64,000 bases of DNA from Congeria kusceri (Eukaryota; Mollusca; Bivalvia; Myida; Dreissenidae). Both the position numbers and the translations under genes were made by a program. This document shows, piece after piece, positions 11,800-22,544 of this stretch (position 1 is its first letter; every line of letters starts with the position of its first letter). The notes under the pieces were generated by a model. It was given only the letters and a program-made list of their open reading frames with translations. It was not told the origin of the DNA and ran no database searches. The stretch spans positions 20,607,701-20,671,700 of the forward strand of contig CM051028.1 in the NCBI GenBank assembly GCA_027627225.1, given 5' to 3'.

Positions 11800-11868
11800 G
11801 ATAGCTTGAATCGGATAGCAGAAACATCATAAACTATTTGTAGGCGTGAGTTCGAATCCTACTGGAAC
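11800..11868 (+). repeat. tRNA-like, probable SINE fragment
   Basis: An A-box-like TAGCTTGAATCGG near 11802 is followed by a good B box (GAGTTCGAATCC near 11848), at tRNA-like spacing. The stems do not fold into an intact tRNA by eye, so this is probably a tRNA-derived repeat and not a functional gene. Confidence 0.4.
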
Positions 11869-12371
11869 CATGTCGTCCAAAATATTGTTTGTCTTTGTAT
11901 GTACTTTTGTTCTTTAGGATTCCGTCAATAAATTGTTGATAATTGAAAAATGTATTCGATAAAAGTTGGAAATTGTCTTGTTTTAATATAATATATATCT
12001 ATATATATGCGTGCGAAATACGTCCATACGCCTCTTTAAAACATTCTTACATTTCTCTGCACATAGATGTTCTTTCATTTTAATAAGATATATGTTTTTA
12101 TTTATACAACTACACGCGTTTCTGTTGCAAGATTAAATGATGTGTCTTTAATATTCGGAATCGATTGCCCTGTGGTTTTATTTAAACTTTTTTATGTTTT
12201 TTTTTATATTATCAAATATCACAACACACATTCAACTATCAAAATACCCTAATGCTCAGGGAAGTAAACTTTGATTTTTATCACCCAAACACACTGACAC
12301 TCGATCGTTGTGTATGAACGAGCTACTGTAAAATAATACTGATATACGTAACTTCCCTTTTGTGAACAAAA

Positions 12372-12455
12372 GATTTTGCAGAAAACCAATGCGTGTGCAA
12401 AACGGTCGAAAAAAGATTTTCAGAAAACCAATGCGTGTGCAAAACGGTCGAAATC
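12372..12455. repeat. Tandem duplication of about 42-44 bp
   Basis: The stretch carrying cagaaaaccaatgcgtgtgc and aaaacggtcgaaa occurs twice in a row. The overlapping minus-strand ORF merely repeats this text (RPFCTRIGFL twice) and is not a convincing gene. Confidence 0.7.
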
Positions 12456-12633
12456 TGCTTTTAACATTCTGTGCTCTGGTAAGTCTTTGTTTTATTTGTA
12501 ACACTGAAAACATTGACTTTATTAATAATATTTACTGAATAGTAAATGTGTTCCTTTATGTGTTTTATACACGTGCGTGCGTTTTTGAATTGTTAATACA
12601 TGTATTTATTATGCCATATATAACATGGTGTGC

Positions 12634-13725
12634 AGCGGCGGTCCCAGGATTTCGTGTTAAGGGGGGTGTAAACTTTTGATCGTGCAGTTATAACCCCTTT
12701 ATATTGTCTATGTGTCTGCAGTGATTAGCTATATCAAAGATATATAATAAATATTTTCATATGATCATCCTCCTCCTCATCATCACCATCAAATGCACTA
12801 TATCAAATGCACTATGTAAAATCCGTAGCTGACACCATTCAAACACACACGCATCGAGAATTATTTGTATTTTTCATTTACCGAAATGTAATGGTATCTT
12901 TTTGATATAAATGTTACATGTTCACAGTCATGCTCATCAATTGTCTCCTAATATGCTATACGCTGTGATTTTGTTCATCGAAACGAACTTACGTGCAGAC
13001 AGACGAACCTGTTTTTACATGAAATATTGTGAAAGATACTAGTATGATTGCGTTATGAATTAAAAAGGGAAGTGGTGCCGACTTTATGTCAATATCGCTG
13101 ACATATGGTGCCGTAAAAAAAAGAAATCGTCAGGAATTAGAGCCGATGTTGTTGTGGACACCCCTTTACTTTATAGCGTTAAATATTTCTTATAGTTGCA
13201 TAAAACAATACGATATTTGGTGTGATTGCTAATGGATAATTGAACTAATAGTTTGTCGATTAAGAATAATGGGAACTAAATTATGGATTGAGACAAAACT
13301 GTGTAAACTCACCAGTAGTCATTGATTTGACATGACTTCGATTTTAAATAAGCATGTCTTTTATGTGGTACCTGTGCCAACGGTGTATTGCATCTGACAT
13401 CTTTATAAAATACATGAATTTTATAAAAGAAAACAATACCATCCTTAAATAAACTTATATATAATTACTGTCTATTGTTTTTCGGTTTTGCTGAACTTTG
13501 GCGCCGGTATTACGGTATATGTAAGAAATCGTAGGGGGCGGGTCTAAGTTGGGTATGTTTTACTGAGATGCTGTGTATCTTTTAAAAAACTGAGCGAGCT
13601 AAGCGAGCGAAAAAACAACAACATATTTTTCCAGTTTTGACACTTTTATATATGGTCATATATGTGCGGTCCGGATGTTTTAGGGGGGGGGGGGGGCGCC
13701 GGGTGCGCCCCTTGAGCCGCTAGTG
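12634..13725. mobile_element. Possible decayed DNA element bounded by AGCGGC/GCCGCT
   Basis: The left side reads gcagcggcggtcccaggat and continues into a G-rich tract (ttaaggggggtg). The right side reads ggtgcgccccttgagccgct. The short ends AGCGGC and GCCGCT are inverted, and homopolymer G occurs near 13683. The layout resembles decayed elements common in marine invertebrates. There is no coding region, and the boundaries are uncertain. Confidence 0.35.
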
Positions 13726-14246
13726 GTGTGTCTGTCGTATTTATCAGCAATGTATTTATTATGCAGGTAAGCGACCGGAGCTTAGAAGGCGGAGATTTTG
13801 ATATACTTTCCCAAAAATATCACATGTCAACTGCATTATAAATTGTTCGGGTTGATTCCTTTTACCATCACCCTGTCTGCCATTAGATCGTATTCTGCTG
13901 CAATGTCAGACAATAAATTGAAATAATTATGAAGTAATTACACTGTGTAGTCACGTGTGGTGTTATCAAATATCCAACATTGAAACAGCATAGGCCAGGG
14001 TTTGTATTTGTAGGGACAGTATCCGATGATATGATTTTTTTGAAACACAAAATGAAATCGAAACACAACCAACATTGTACAAATAATAACCCTTCATATT
14101 GCAAAAATCATTTTATTCCCACTGACCATGCATACTTTACGGGGAAAAAAAGCGTATTAAAATCACGCTTATACTATAAAACACAGTGAAATATAAATCA
14201 TATGTATGCAACATAAACATAAACATGTTGACTTGTATTACAAGTT

Positions 14247-14870
14247 AAAGGGACCTATTCAGATTCCCCCCCCCCCCCCTCCACAACAAATACTTTATAA
14301 ATACACAAGCGAAATAACACGACTGACAAAGATATAAATTGGAAATATAGTGTCGTTTATGAAAAAATCATCTATTGAAATGGGTAAATTTATAAAGCGT
14401 GTGTAACACTTTTCGTCGGTATTTTGGAAAACACGTGTATCTCTTACATAGCGTTAAAAATTCACTACACTTTTTGGCAGTAAGAATAGCCGAGTGGTTA
14501 GAGCAAAATATTTTTGATATCGGCGGACGTTGTTCGAGTCTCGACAAAGGCAATTATTTTTTGTTCTTTATATTATATGTGTTTTTGGTCAGTTTTGAAC
14601 TTATTTAGTTTTAGCAGTAAGGACATAACATGACATTTTCAAAAATAAGACAATCTGTAAAAAAGTCCCTTTAAAATTGCCGTTTTAAACACGGTCGTTC
14701 GAGTCTCGACAAAGACAATTATTTTTAGTTTTTTTTCTTTATATTATATTTGTTTTTGGTCAGTTTTAAAAATATTAAGTTTTTGCAGTTAAGACATTAA
14801 AAGACATTTTTTTCAAAAATACGAAAATCTGTGAACAAGTCCCTATAAAATTGACGTTTTGAACACGGTA
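14247..14870 (+). repeat. SINE-like region with tRNA-like head and duplicated tail
   Basis: A tRNA-like segment at 14482-14548 has A box TAGCCGAGTGG and B box GTTCGAGTCTC. The following ~170 bp (B box, cgacaaaggcaattattttt, ggtcagtttt, ...gtccctttaaaattg) is duplicated in tandem at about 14529-14697 and 14698-14868. The phrase ttaaagggacctattcagat at 14247 is found inverted at about 14652-14674, so part of the unit is bracketed by inverted copies. A poly-C run is at about 14268. Confidence 0.6.
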
Positions 14871-14999
14871 CATTTGGTAATGTAATGTTTGAATGTTTCG
14901 ATGCTTTATTTCACAAGCATTGCATTATATTATCATTGTTGACGTGGTTAATGAACAACGTTGTGTTAAATGTATTTTTTGCCGGATTTTTTAACGAAA

Positions 15000-15500
15000 A
15001 CTATCGGTTTATAGCTTGCTTGATAGTCCTCTGCCAACCCAATTAGATGGTTCGGGTCCACTACACAAAATGACCGGTAGAGCTAAAAATATTATTTTGC
15101 TTTGTTTGTCATATGTTTAGATGTTTTTGTCAAATTTTACAAATTTGGGGAAATGTCCACTGGAGTGTTATTTCTCAAACTTTCGCGACATGGCACACGA
15201 TAGCCACCATAGCATAAAATGTCTAAACGCTATTTAATTATTGTCATTTGGTGGTCCACTAAAAATTATTCAAATGGTTCCAGTCCATTGCCCAAAATTG
15301 CCGTCGGAGCTAAAAAAGAATTTTGAGATTATAAGGTTTCGAATTCCTGTCATATTTTCAACAGACGGAGTACAAAGTCTATCTTGATGAAACTAGACAC
15401 AATTGTTCCTGCATAGTCCTTTATTAAACCTGCTGGTTCAGGTCCGCTGCACAAAATGGCCACAAAAGCTAAAATTAGAAAAAGGTGATTAGATTTGCAT
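15000..15500 (-). repeat. Dispersed repeat of the 'TGGCCATTTTGTGCAG' family, three decayed units
   Basis: Three related segments near 15050, 15280 and 15440 carry ggttcaggtccgctgcacaa followed by aaatggccacaaaagct or diverged forms. Their complement matches the tandem repeat at 52505-53410 (agctttagtggccattttgt), so this is the same family on the opposite strand. It is non-coding. Confidence 0.6.
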
Positions 15501-16021
15501 ATACTTCGACGCAAATATTTCATTGGTGGACACCACAGCTAAAATCTAACATTTGTCTTAGTGACATTTCATGTTAAACCACTCGGCTAACTGTAGAAGA
15601 CACTACAATCATGCATGTTGGATGACTTTCTAGTTTCTACCAAATTTTAAAATTACAATACCAATATTATTAACAATTGCATACATTTTATATCATCTTC
15701 ATAAATATTCTACATTTCTTCTTCAAGATCGACTTCTCTATTAAGTTAGCAACATAAATAATGCCGGCTACAAAGGGGTTTCTTTGTTACTTGTATCTCC
15801 TCCAAATGGATATTTTTTGCAAAAATGTCCAAGTAGCTAAAATTAACAAAAAAACACACAACATATCTGGACATTGTATATCAATAACGAATCATCAGCA
15901 TTTTAAATGCGACACGAATTTGTTACGGTATATGATAATATGTCAAAAAAGACATTTTGAACTCATTTGTCAATGTGTATCATGATACCAAGACTTTCTT
16001 CATGTTGCAGACTAACCGGCA

Positions 16022-16714
16022 ATGCGGACGTATGTAGACAACGCGTATAATCGGCGGGTTGGTCGGGTGGGGATGCCAGTCGGCAGTATGGTTATCTCGA
16101 AAGCAAGTGGAGCTTCTTATTGCGCAGAATATGTAGACAACAAACGCAACCGAGCTCTTGGACGGGAGGGCATGCCGAAGGGCAGTTTGCCAGTTTCGCA
16201 GAACAGTGGCGGCAATTGTATTTCAATATTTGAGCCGCAAACGTATCAGTATTTGGGAGGTATTGAGATGCCATTGGGGAATATGGTGATTGCTAAGCAG
16301 GAGCCCCGAGAAAGACCTTCAATTACAGAAAACGACAGCACAGCACATTCCGGATATTCCTCAACGAGGGAAAGTGTGCCATTTTTGAAGAGCAGTCGTG
16401 AAAGTACTGATAGTTCAATATATGAGCCCACTTCATATTCAAGCAAGACAAACGTCGACAATGAGTTCAACCGCAGTGTCGGAAGGGTCGGAATGCCATC
16501 GGGAACTATGATGCTTTCTAAAGATGATGCCTGGCAGAGGCATTTAAGGTCACAACACGAAGCCGACAGTGTCTTCCGTTTAGACAGTGCATCACCTAAA
16601 GCTATAGTTGATGAAGCTTTTAACTGCAGTGTCGAAACTGTCATGTCACAGAACAATGAGTTTTCCAAGGAAACAGGAGCAAATGGGGGCATCATCCAAA
16701 GGCATGAACATGGG
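16022..16714 (+). CDS. Repeat-kinase gene B, exon 1: tandem YVDN/GRVGMPxGSM repeats
   Basis: The ATG at 16022 follows an acceptor (tgttgcag|actaaccggcaATG) with the same sequence as in copy A. The exon encodes 231 residues and ends in phase 0 at the donor CATGGG|GTAAGA. About five repeats begin near residues 1, 35, 74, 142 and 193 (TYVDNAYNRRVGRVGMPVGS, YVDNKRNRALGREGMPKGSL, KTNVDNEFNRSVGRVGMPSG, KAIVDEAFN). The first ~115 residues differ from copy A at only about four positions; beyond that the copies diverge and copy A has extra units. The function is unknown; the tract may be a docking or oligomerising region for the kinase. No signal peptide or membrane segment is visible. Confidence 0.82.
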
Positions 16715-17419
16715 GTAAGAAAGAGTGTGTTTAAAATGTAAGCATCGGTGACTTAGTGTCCATTTAGTTATGCATATGTTTACTTTTTGTCTGAAAGATG
16801 CATTTGGTGTTCGGTTTTAGCTCCCTCGTAAACAAAACATTGCAAAAGGAAAGTCTGTTTTACTTCACTGTTATCGTTCAGTCAATGCAGTGAACAGTTG
16901 TTGTTAGGAACTTTGAATCCTAATTGATTTATAGAGATAATATACCTTTTTGAGGTCTTTAAAGTCCGCAGAAGCCAGACAAATGGGTTAAAGCCCGAAA
17001 ACGTAGCACGAGGGCTTTACACATATTAAGGGTTTGCGGACGATAAAGACCGAAAAAAGTGTATTATCGCTGATTTAGCCTAAAAACATGCATCTAGAGT
17101 GATCAAACCGAAACAAATGGGTATTTTACCATAACATCGTATTTCTTTTATAGAATTAAGTAACACAAAATCGTGCAACCTGTTTTTAATATCTATTACC
17201 GGGGCCGCGTTCAGGCGAGATTGAACCGCACTAGTTAGTCGAGTACACCTTTTTGACAATAACCGACCGCTTTTTGTTCGTTATCACACCCTTATAACGG
17301 ACTGAAAACGGACGTTTTATGTAATAATGATGTTTAATTAACGACGTGTGTATGAGTAGTCGAACGTAAGTGACGTATACATAGTTTACTTACAATTCCA
17401 TTTGAAATCGTTTTTACAG
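16715..17419 (+). other. Intron of kinase gene B
   Basis: A 705-bp intron from GTAAGA to TTTTTACAG. It contains a 136-bp inverted-repeat element at 16935-17070. Confidence 0.75.
16935..17070. mobile_element. 136-bp inverted-repeat (MITE-like) element in the kinase B intron
   Basis: The left arm (agataatatacctttttgag, then gtctttaaagtccgca) pairs with the right arm (tgcggacgataaagaccgaa, ending gtattatcgc) with few mismatches. The loop contains a second partial palindrome (aaagcccgaaaacg / gagggcttt). There is no ORF. Confidence 0.7.
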
Positions 17420-18445
17420 GCTCTTGAAACCGTCTACGATTTTATGGACGACTATCGCTTACTGGATTGCGAACCGATGCCTGGTTACCAACCTTTCCAC
17501 GCTAAACATTTGGCGAAGCTTGAACGCATTCAGGAGTGTATGCGCCACGAGGAAGAAATGCAATGGAATGCCGAATACGGAACCGACGCAAAGTCAATGG
17601 AGGTCGAGCACACCAGTCCGTTAAACGAGCTGCAATTACGAGATAAGATAGGTGAGGGACGGTTTGCCGTGGTCTATTTCTATGGAACTGCGGTGTCTGT
17701 AAAGAAGATAAATAAAGAAAAAACGACAAAAAATTTAGTGGAATCATTCAAAGATGAAATAAACTTCTTCCGCACGTTCGATCATCCCAATATTGTGCGA
17801 TACATTGGCGCATATGAAGACGAGGACCAGCTTTGTATTGCAATAGAGTACATGGAAGAAACCCTTTTCGATTTTATACATATCAATAAATGCATAACCA
17901 ATATTGATGACGATCAGCGACTGACAATTATCCGCCAGATATGCCTCGGCATGCTTTACTTGCACGTAAAAAGCGTCGCTCATGGTGACCTCAAACCGCA
18001 TAATATCCTGATGACGGTGTCTGGCCGCCGTCCAATGGTGAAGATTTCTGATATTAGTTTGAGCTTGGTAGGGAAAGGCTCTGAGACGATTTTGTCAGGA
18101 AACGCCGTTCTCTGGCATGAAACGCCGCAGTACGCCGCACCGGAAATACTACGACAGGAACATCTGACTACGATCGGCATGATGCGCGCCGACATCTGGA
18201 GCCTCGCACTTATTGTATTTGAGATCATCTACGAGAAAACACCATACCACAATTTCAGTTTGTTGCAAGTTCAGAAGCAGGTGGGCGAAACCGGTTGCGC
18301 GCCGGAAGTACCGAAAGAAGTGATGGTTAATCCGGACGTCCGGGCGGTTATTGAGGAATCCTGGACATTCGATCCTGAAGACCGACCAGACGTCAAACAG
18401 ATAAGCGATGTGTTGTTGGATGCGACGTACATTTTTAGACAATAG
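17420..18445 (+). CDS. Repeat-kinase gene B, exon 2: kinase domain with altered DFG
   Basis: The exon begins after tttttacag and joins exon 1 in phase 0, for a total of about 572 residues. It encodes 341 residues. Motifs: KIGEGRFAVVYF glycine loop, VSVKK lysine (about 326), alpha-C glutamate in FKDEI (about 344), HGDLKPHN catalytic loop (Asp about 421), PQYAAPEILR, and ADIWSLALIVFEII. The Mg-binding DFG reads DIS (KISDISLS, about 442), and two residues are missing between the glycine loop and the VSVKK strand relative to A and C. These features suggest weak or no catalysis, or a pseudokinase. A pre-kinase segment (MPGYQPFHAK...ECMRHEEE) is shared with A. The protein ends at TYIFRQ. A potential AATAAA signal lies near 19028. 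An upstream TTG (17402) is within the intron and is not a start. Confidence 0.85.
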   Translation, partial: ALETVYDFMDDYRLLDCEPMPGYQPFHAKHLAKLERIQECMRHEEEMQWNAEYGTDAKSMEVEHTSPLNELQLRDKIGEGRFAVVYFYGTAVSVKKINKEKTTKNLVESFKDEINFFRTFDHPNIVRYIGAYEDEDQLCIAIEYMEETLFDFIHINKCITNIDDDQRLTIIRQICLGMLYLHVKSVAHGDLKPHNILMTVSGRRPMVKISDISLSLVGKGSETILSGNAVLWHETPQYAAPEILRQEHLTTIGMMRADIWSLALIVFEIIYEKTPYHNFSLLQVQKQVGETGCAPEVPKEVMVNPDVRAVIEESWTFDPEDRPDVKQISDVLLDATYIFRQ

Positions 18446-19145
18446 AGACATCTACAGTGCAACCTTAATTAGATAATCTTGTCTGTGGCGAGGGCTTTAG
18501 ACGTTAACTAATATGGGAAACTTGGCGTGGAATGAAATTATTAGTGGATTCATTATTGTGTTGTTTAACTGCTGTGGATTATTTATGTCTTCATCCACGT
18601 GTAATCAATGGCTTATTCGTTTTATTCGTGTTTTCGTTTTATTACGGTCATTTTATGTTTAAAGGTGATAAATGTCCAAGTGTTCTTACAGTTGTATATA
18701 TTTTTATTAATCGTAACGTACACTGTGCATACATTTTTATGTTTTGTTGGATAATATTTAATATATTTGTAAATAGATTTTGGTAATCTGCAATATTTAC
18801 TCTTGATATTTAATGCATAATACTCATGTATTTGTCTCAGTGCCCAAACGAAACATTCCATTCAATGTTCTTACATAAACAACTTGTTGCGAGATTGGGT
18901 ATTGTATGTTATAGATATATTTCAGAACTGACCGGTGCATAGCGACGTGTTCTCCAAAGAAATTGTCAAAAACTTTTAGCTGAATATCATATTGTTTTTA
19001 CATCTTTGCACTTATAGCATCACTGTAATAAATCACAAGAATAATTGTATGGTGTTATAAATTGGTCTTGTTTTCAAATATATTTGATTGAATTTAAATA
19101 TATAAAAAAACACAACAACAAACAAACAATTGTATAGTGTGATAT
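18446..19145. other. 3' flank of kinase gene B
   Basis: AT-rich sequence probably including the 3' UTR. A possible polyadenylation signal (taataaatcac) is near 19028. ORFs here are low-complexity and not credible genes. Confidence 0.4.
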
Positions 19146-19900
19146 ATGTTTATTCCATTTAGGTGGTTATTTTACCGAAGATACTCGTATACAATAAATA
19201 ATACCAATTACCAAATAAAAACCTACATTATTTTTCTTTCTTAAGTACTTTAGTCAATTATAAATTAACACAACATCTGAAATTCTTGGGGGGGGGGGGT
19301 TTATCATGAAATGCATATTGCAACGAAACCGAACCGCCTAACTGTTCCACAACAGCTGAAATCATAAATTTATTCATGAAATGTATATGTCAATGACAAA
19401 GATGCGGTCTTTCGGGGTATATGTTTATTTCATATAAATAGTTATTTTACAGAAGAAACACACATACTATTAATAAAAACAAGAACCTTATGAAAACATA
19501 CATTGTTTTTTCTTTCAAAAGTACTTTAATAAATCATAAATTACCACAACATTGGAAATCCTTAGTTGTTTTATCATATAATGTATATTGCAACGAAGCC
19601 GACCCCCCAAACAGTTTCACAACAGCCGAAATCATCAAAAAAAAGTTTATGAAATGTATATGTCAACGACAAAGATGCGGTCGTTCGAGGGTATATGTTT
19701 ATTTCATATAAGTACTTATTTGACAGAAGAAACACACATACAATTAATAATAACAAGCATGAAATGAAAACTTATATTGTTGTATATGAGAAGTACTTTA
19801 ACCAATCATAAAGTACCACGACATCTCAAATCCTTAGGGTTTTTTTTTTATCAAAAATTGTATATTGCAATAGTTATTTGACCGAAGCAACACATATTCA
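19146..19900. repeat. Tandem repeat of about 275 bp, 2.7 copies
   Basis: Units start at about 19146, 19421 and 19694, each with atgtttattt, gttattttac, agaagaaacacacat, tacattgtttttt, tattgcaacgaa and gacaaagatgcggtc. The third copy is partial. A poly-G run (about 19289) marks the first unit. No coding signal. Confidence 0.75.
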
Positions 19901-22544
19901 ATTAATAATAATTAAATTCAATTTAAATAAACAAATTCTGCTAAAAATATAATCACAACAATGCAGCCAAATATTAAATAAAATAAAAAAAATCTTTGAT
20001 TCATATTTGCAAAATTAATCATAGTTCAAAATATGTAATAAAAGCGTTGATAATGAAATGTAAAAAGTTCACATTTTAATGCTACTAATGCAAGGTTTTC
20101 ATAAAGATTGTAAAGTATATCAATAATAAATAACTACATAATGTATGTATGAGTTGATCTGAGAGTCACAATCGCCAACGGAATCGTTATTTAAAAGAGA
20201 AGAACAAAACTTATGTGAACTCACAACTGCATCACACACAAAATTGAAAATAAAATATAGCCTTAAACTACATGCAGAAAAATATTTATAATGACAAAAC
20301 CTTTCTTATCAAATAAAAGTATGAAATTAATATATCAACATGAAGAACTAAGCTTAAGGTAGTCACACACTAATGGTCATGATCACAAATGTGTTTTTTT
20401 TTTCATCTTAATCTACAATCAATAAGACACTGTATTTGAAAATTTATAGACTTTTTACCGTGTAATAAAACAGTTATTAGCATTTTTGTAATGCACCCCC
20501 TTGGACAACAAAATTTCTCAATCTGACATTATGTCATATTAGAAAAAGCCACAAAACATGTTCATGTTTTTTTTTATTTTTAGCATATTTTAAACTTCAG
20601 AACAGTAACATGGACATCTATAAACATAATAATAACAACTGTGTGATGTGTGTATATACAATATAAAGAAAAACATTAAAAAATATGTACAGTACCCCTA
20701 TTGAAAATAAGGACTAATTCAACTAACTTGAAAATGAGTGTCCATACTTTAAAGTCAGTTGTGATCACATAGATAAATGGTATAGGCGAATTGAGCCCAC
20801 TACAATTATTTACATACTTATGCAAATGAAATACCAAAACATTATGAACTTTCACCGTCGTATAACATAAATATTTGCAGCTTAAATATACAGGGGTCGG
20901 TTTTGAAAACCTAGTAGAGTAACGTACCAAATGCTGTTTTTAGTACATATTACAAATGAGCATGTCACAAAACTTCATAAATTCTAATATTCTGATTCCA
21001 ATAACAGCTTGGTGACTTAAACTATTTTTTTTAGACAACTAATACAACTAAATACTAAACATTGTTACTATAATTAAGTAATAGAATCACTCGGAAAACA
21101 GTCCTCAGAGAAAACTATTGTGGACACAAATGCAAACAAACAGGACCCATTACATCCAATAACTAATAATTATGCAAATAATAAAATCATTTAAAATTAA
21201 TCATGTAACAACAGTTGTCGAGGTTATTAATTTACTAAGGGTAAAACACAAGAAGAACAGAAAAGTTTTAGTTTCTATTGATCTAGCATATATCTTTTTA
21301 TTTGGTTTAAAAATAATTTTTTTTCCATTTAATTACAATTAAAATAGACTACACATTATCATAATTATACATAAAATACACAACTTTGTGATGTTAACAG
21401 CAATCATATATTGACAAATAAGCAAAATATTAAAAGCTCCCCCTCTAAAAACAAATTATAACACTTTTATAAAATGTGCTTTCAACTTCAAAGTGAATTC
21501 TGGACTATTATTCAAGTGTATGTGACCCTCCAAAATTAATGTTATTGTTAATACAGATAAACAATGCAAAACTATTAACTTTTAACTGGTCTGTAATTAT
21601 ATGCTGATTAATGATGTATGGAAGGGTGGGTTTAAGAATTGACAACAGTTATTTATAAAATATTATTTATCCGACATATTAAAACTAACATTGTCACAAA
21701 CTCTAGTTTATTCAAATTTCGTACTTGATTAATATAACTAAAAGTTGATACGGAAAAGTGTACATCAAAACTTTTGTCAATATGGGCACAATAATGCAGA
21801 TCATTAAATTATAAGTGTTCAATCCAAGGACAGAAGCACTGTGATCTTGATGATTGTTGTTGGAAATTCTTCTCCTGCAAGATAATTTCATGGACCTGTG
21901 TGTTCTTGTGAAAACTTGAACTGATCAACTGTTTTGCTTTTCTCAAAAGTCCATGATGATTTGTCTAGAATAAGTTATAACGGTTGCCATTGATGTGACA
22001 TCAGGGAACCTGAGCCAGGAAGCTGCAAATACAAATTATTAAGTCTATATTGTATAACTACAAGAAACTAAACATGATCATTGTTAACTAAATAAACGTA
22101 GAACATAGCTTCATATATTAGACTTTAGATGTCAAATTATGGATCATTTTTTTCACATGTATGATGTGAATCAGTTAACACACACAGTATTAGAATCCGG
22201 TGCAATATATACAAATAAAAAGACATTATAATTTTTTTTCAATAGAAAATAAGATCTGAATAAATATAAAATCAAATGATTGTATTATATTACTTAATAT
22301 TGATGTTCATATATTTAAAAAATAAAGGAATTTCACATACAAACACCATTGTCGAACAAACCTGTATGCAATGTGGTGCAAATCAAGCCAGTCTTCTCTC
22401 GAATTCAACTCATTACATGGAGTTTATGGTTTATGGTGTGTCTTGCTTTTATACAACACTATTCATGAGCCAATATTCTCTATTATGGCACCGAAGTAGC
22501 TAGTAACGTTCAAAGGAATAAACTGTTGCACACAGTATTGTCAC
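19901..22544. other. AT-rich intergenic region, possible minus-strand terminal exon near 22 kb
   Basis: Mostly AT-rich without recognisable genes. On the minus strand at about 22024-21945, ttgtatttgcag is followed by a short open stretch reading WLRFPDVTSMATVITYSRQ before a stop, which could be a last coding exon with a long 3' UTR. The evidence is weak because the frame is short and I see no partner exon. Confidence 0.25.

Noticed and set aside
14399..14608. Opposed 61-69-codon ORFs over the tRNA-like SINE region
   Set aside because: They cover a repeat with a Pol III-type head and no protein homology.
17402..17419. TTG start for the kinase B exon
   Set aside because: These 18 bases are the end of the intron (tttttacag acceptor); the exon continues from exon 1 in phase 0.
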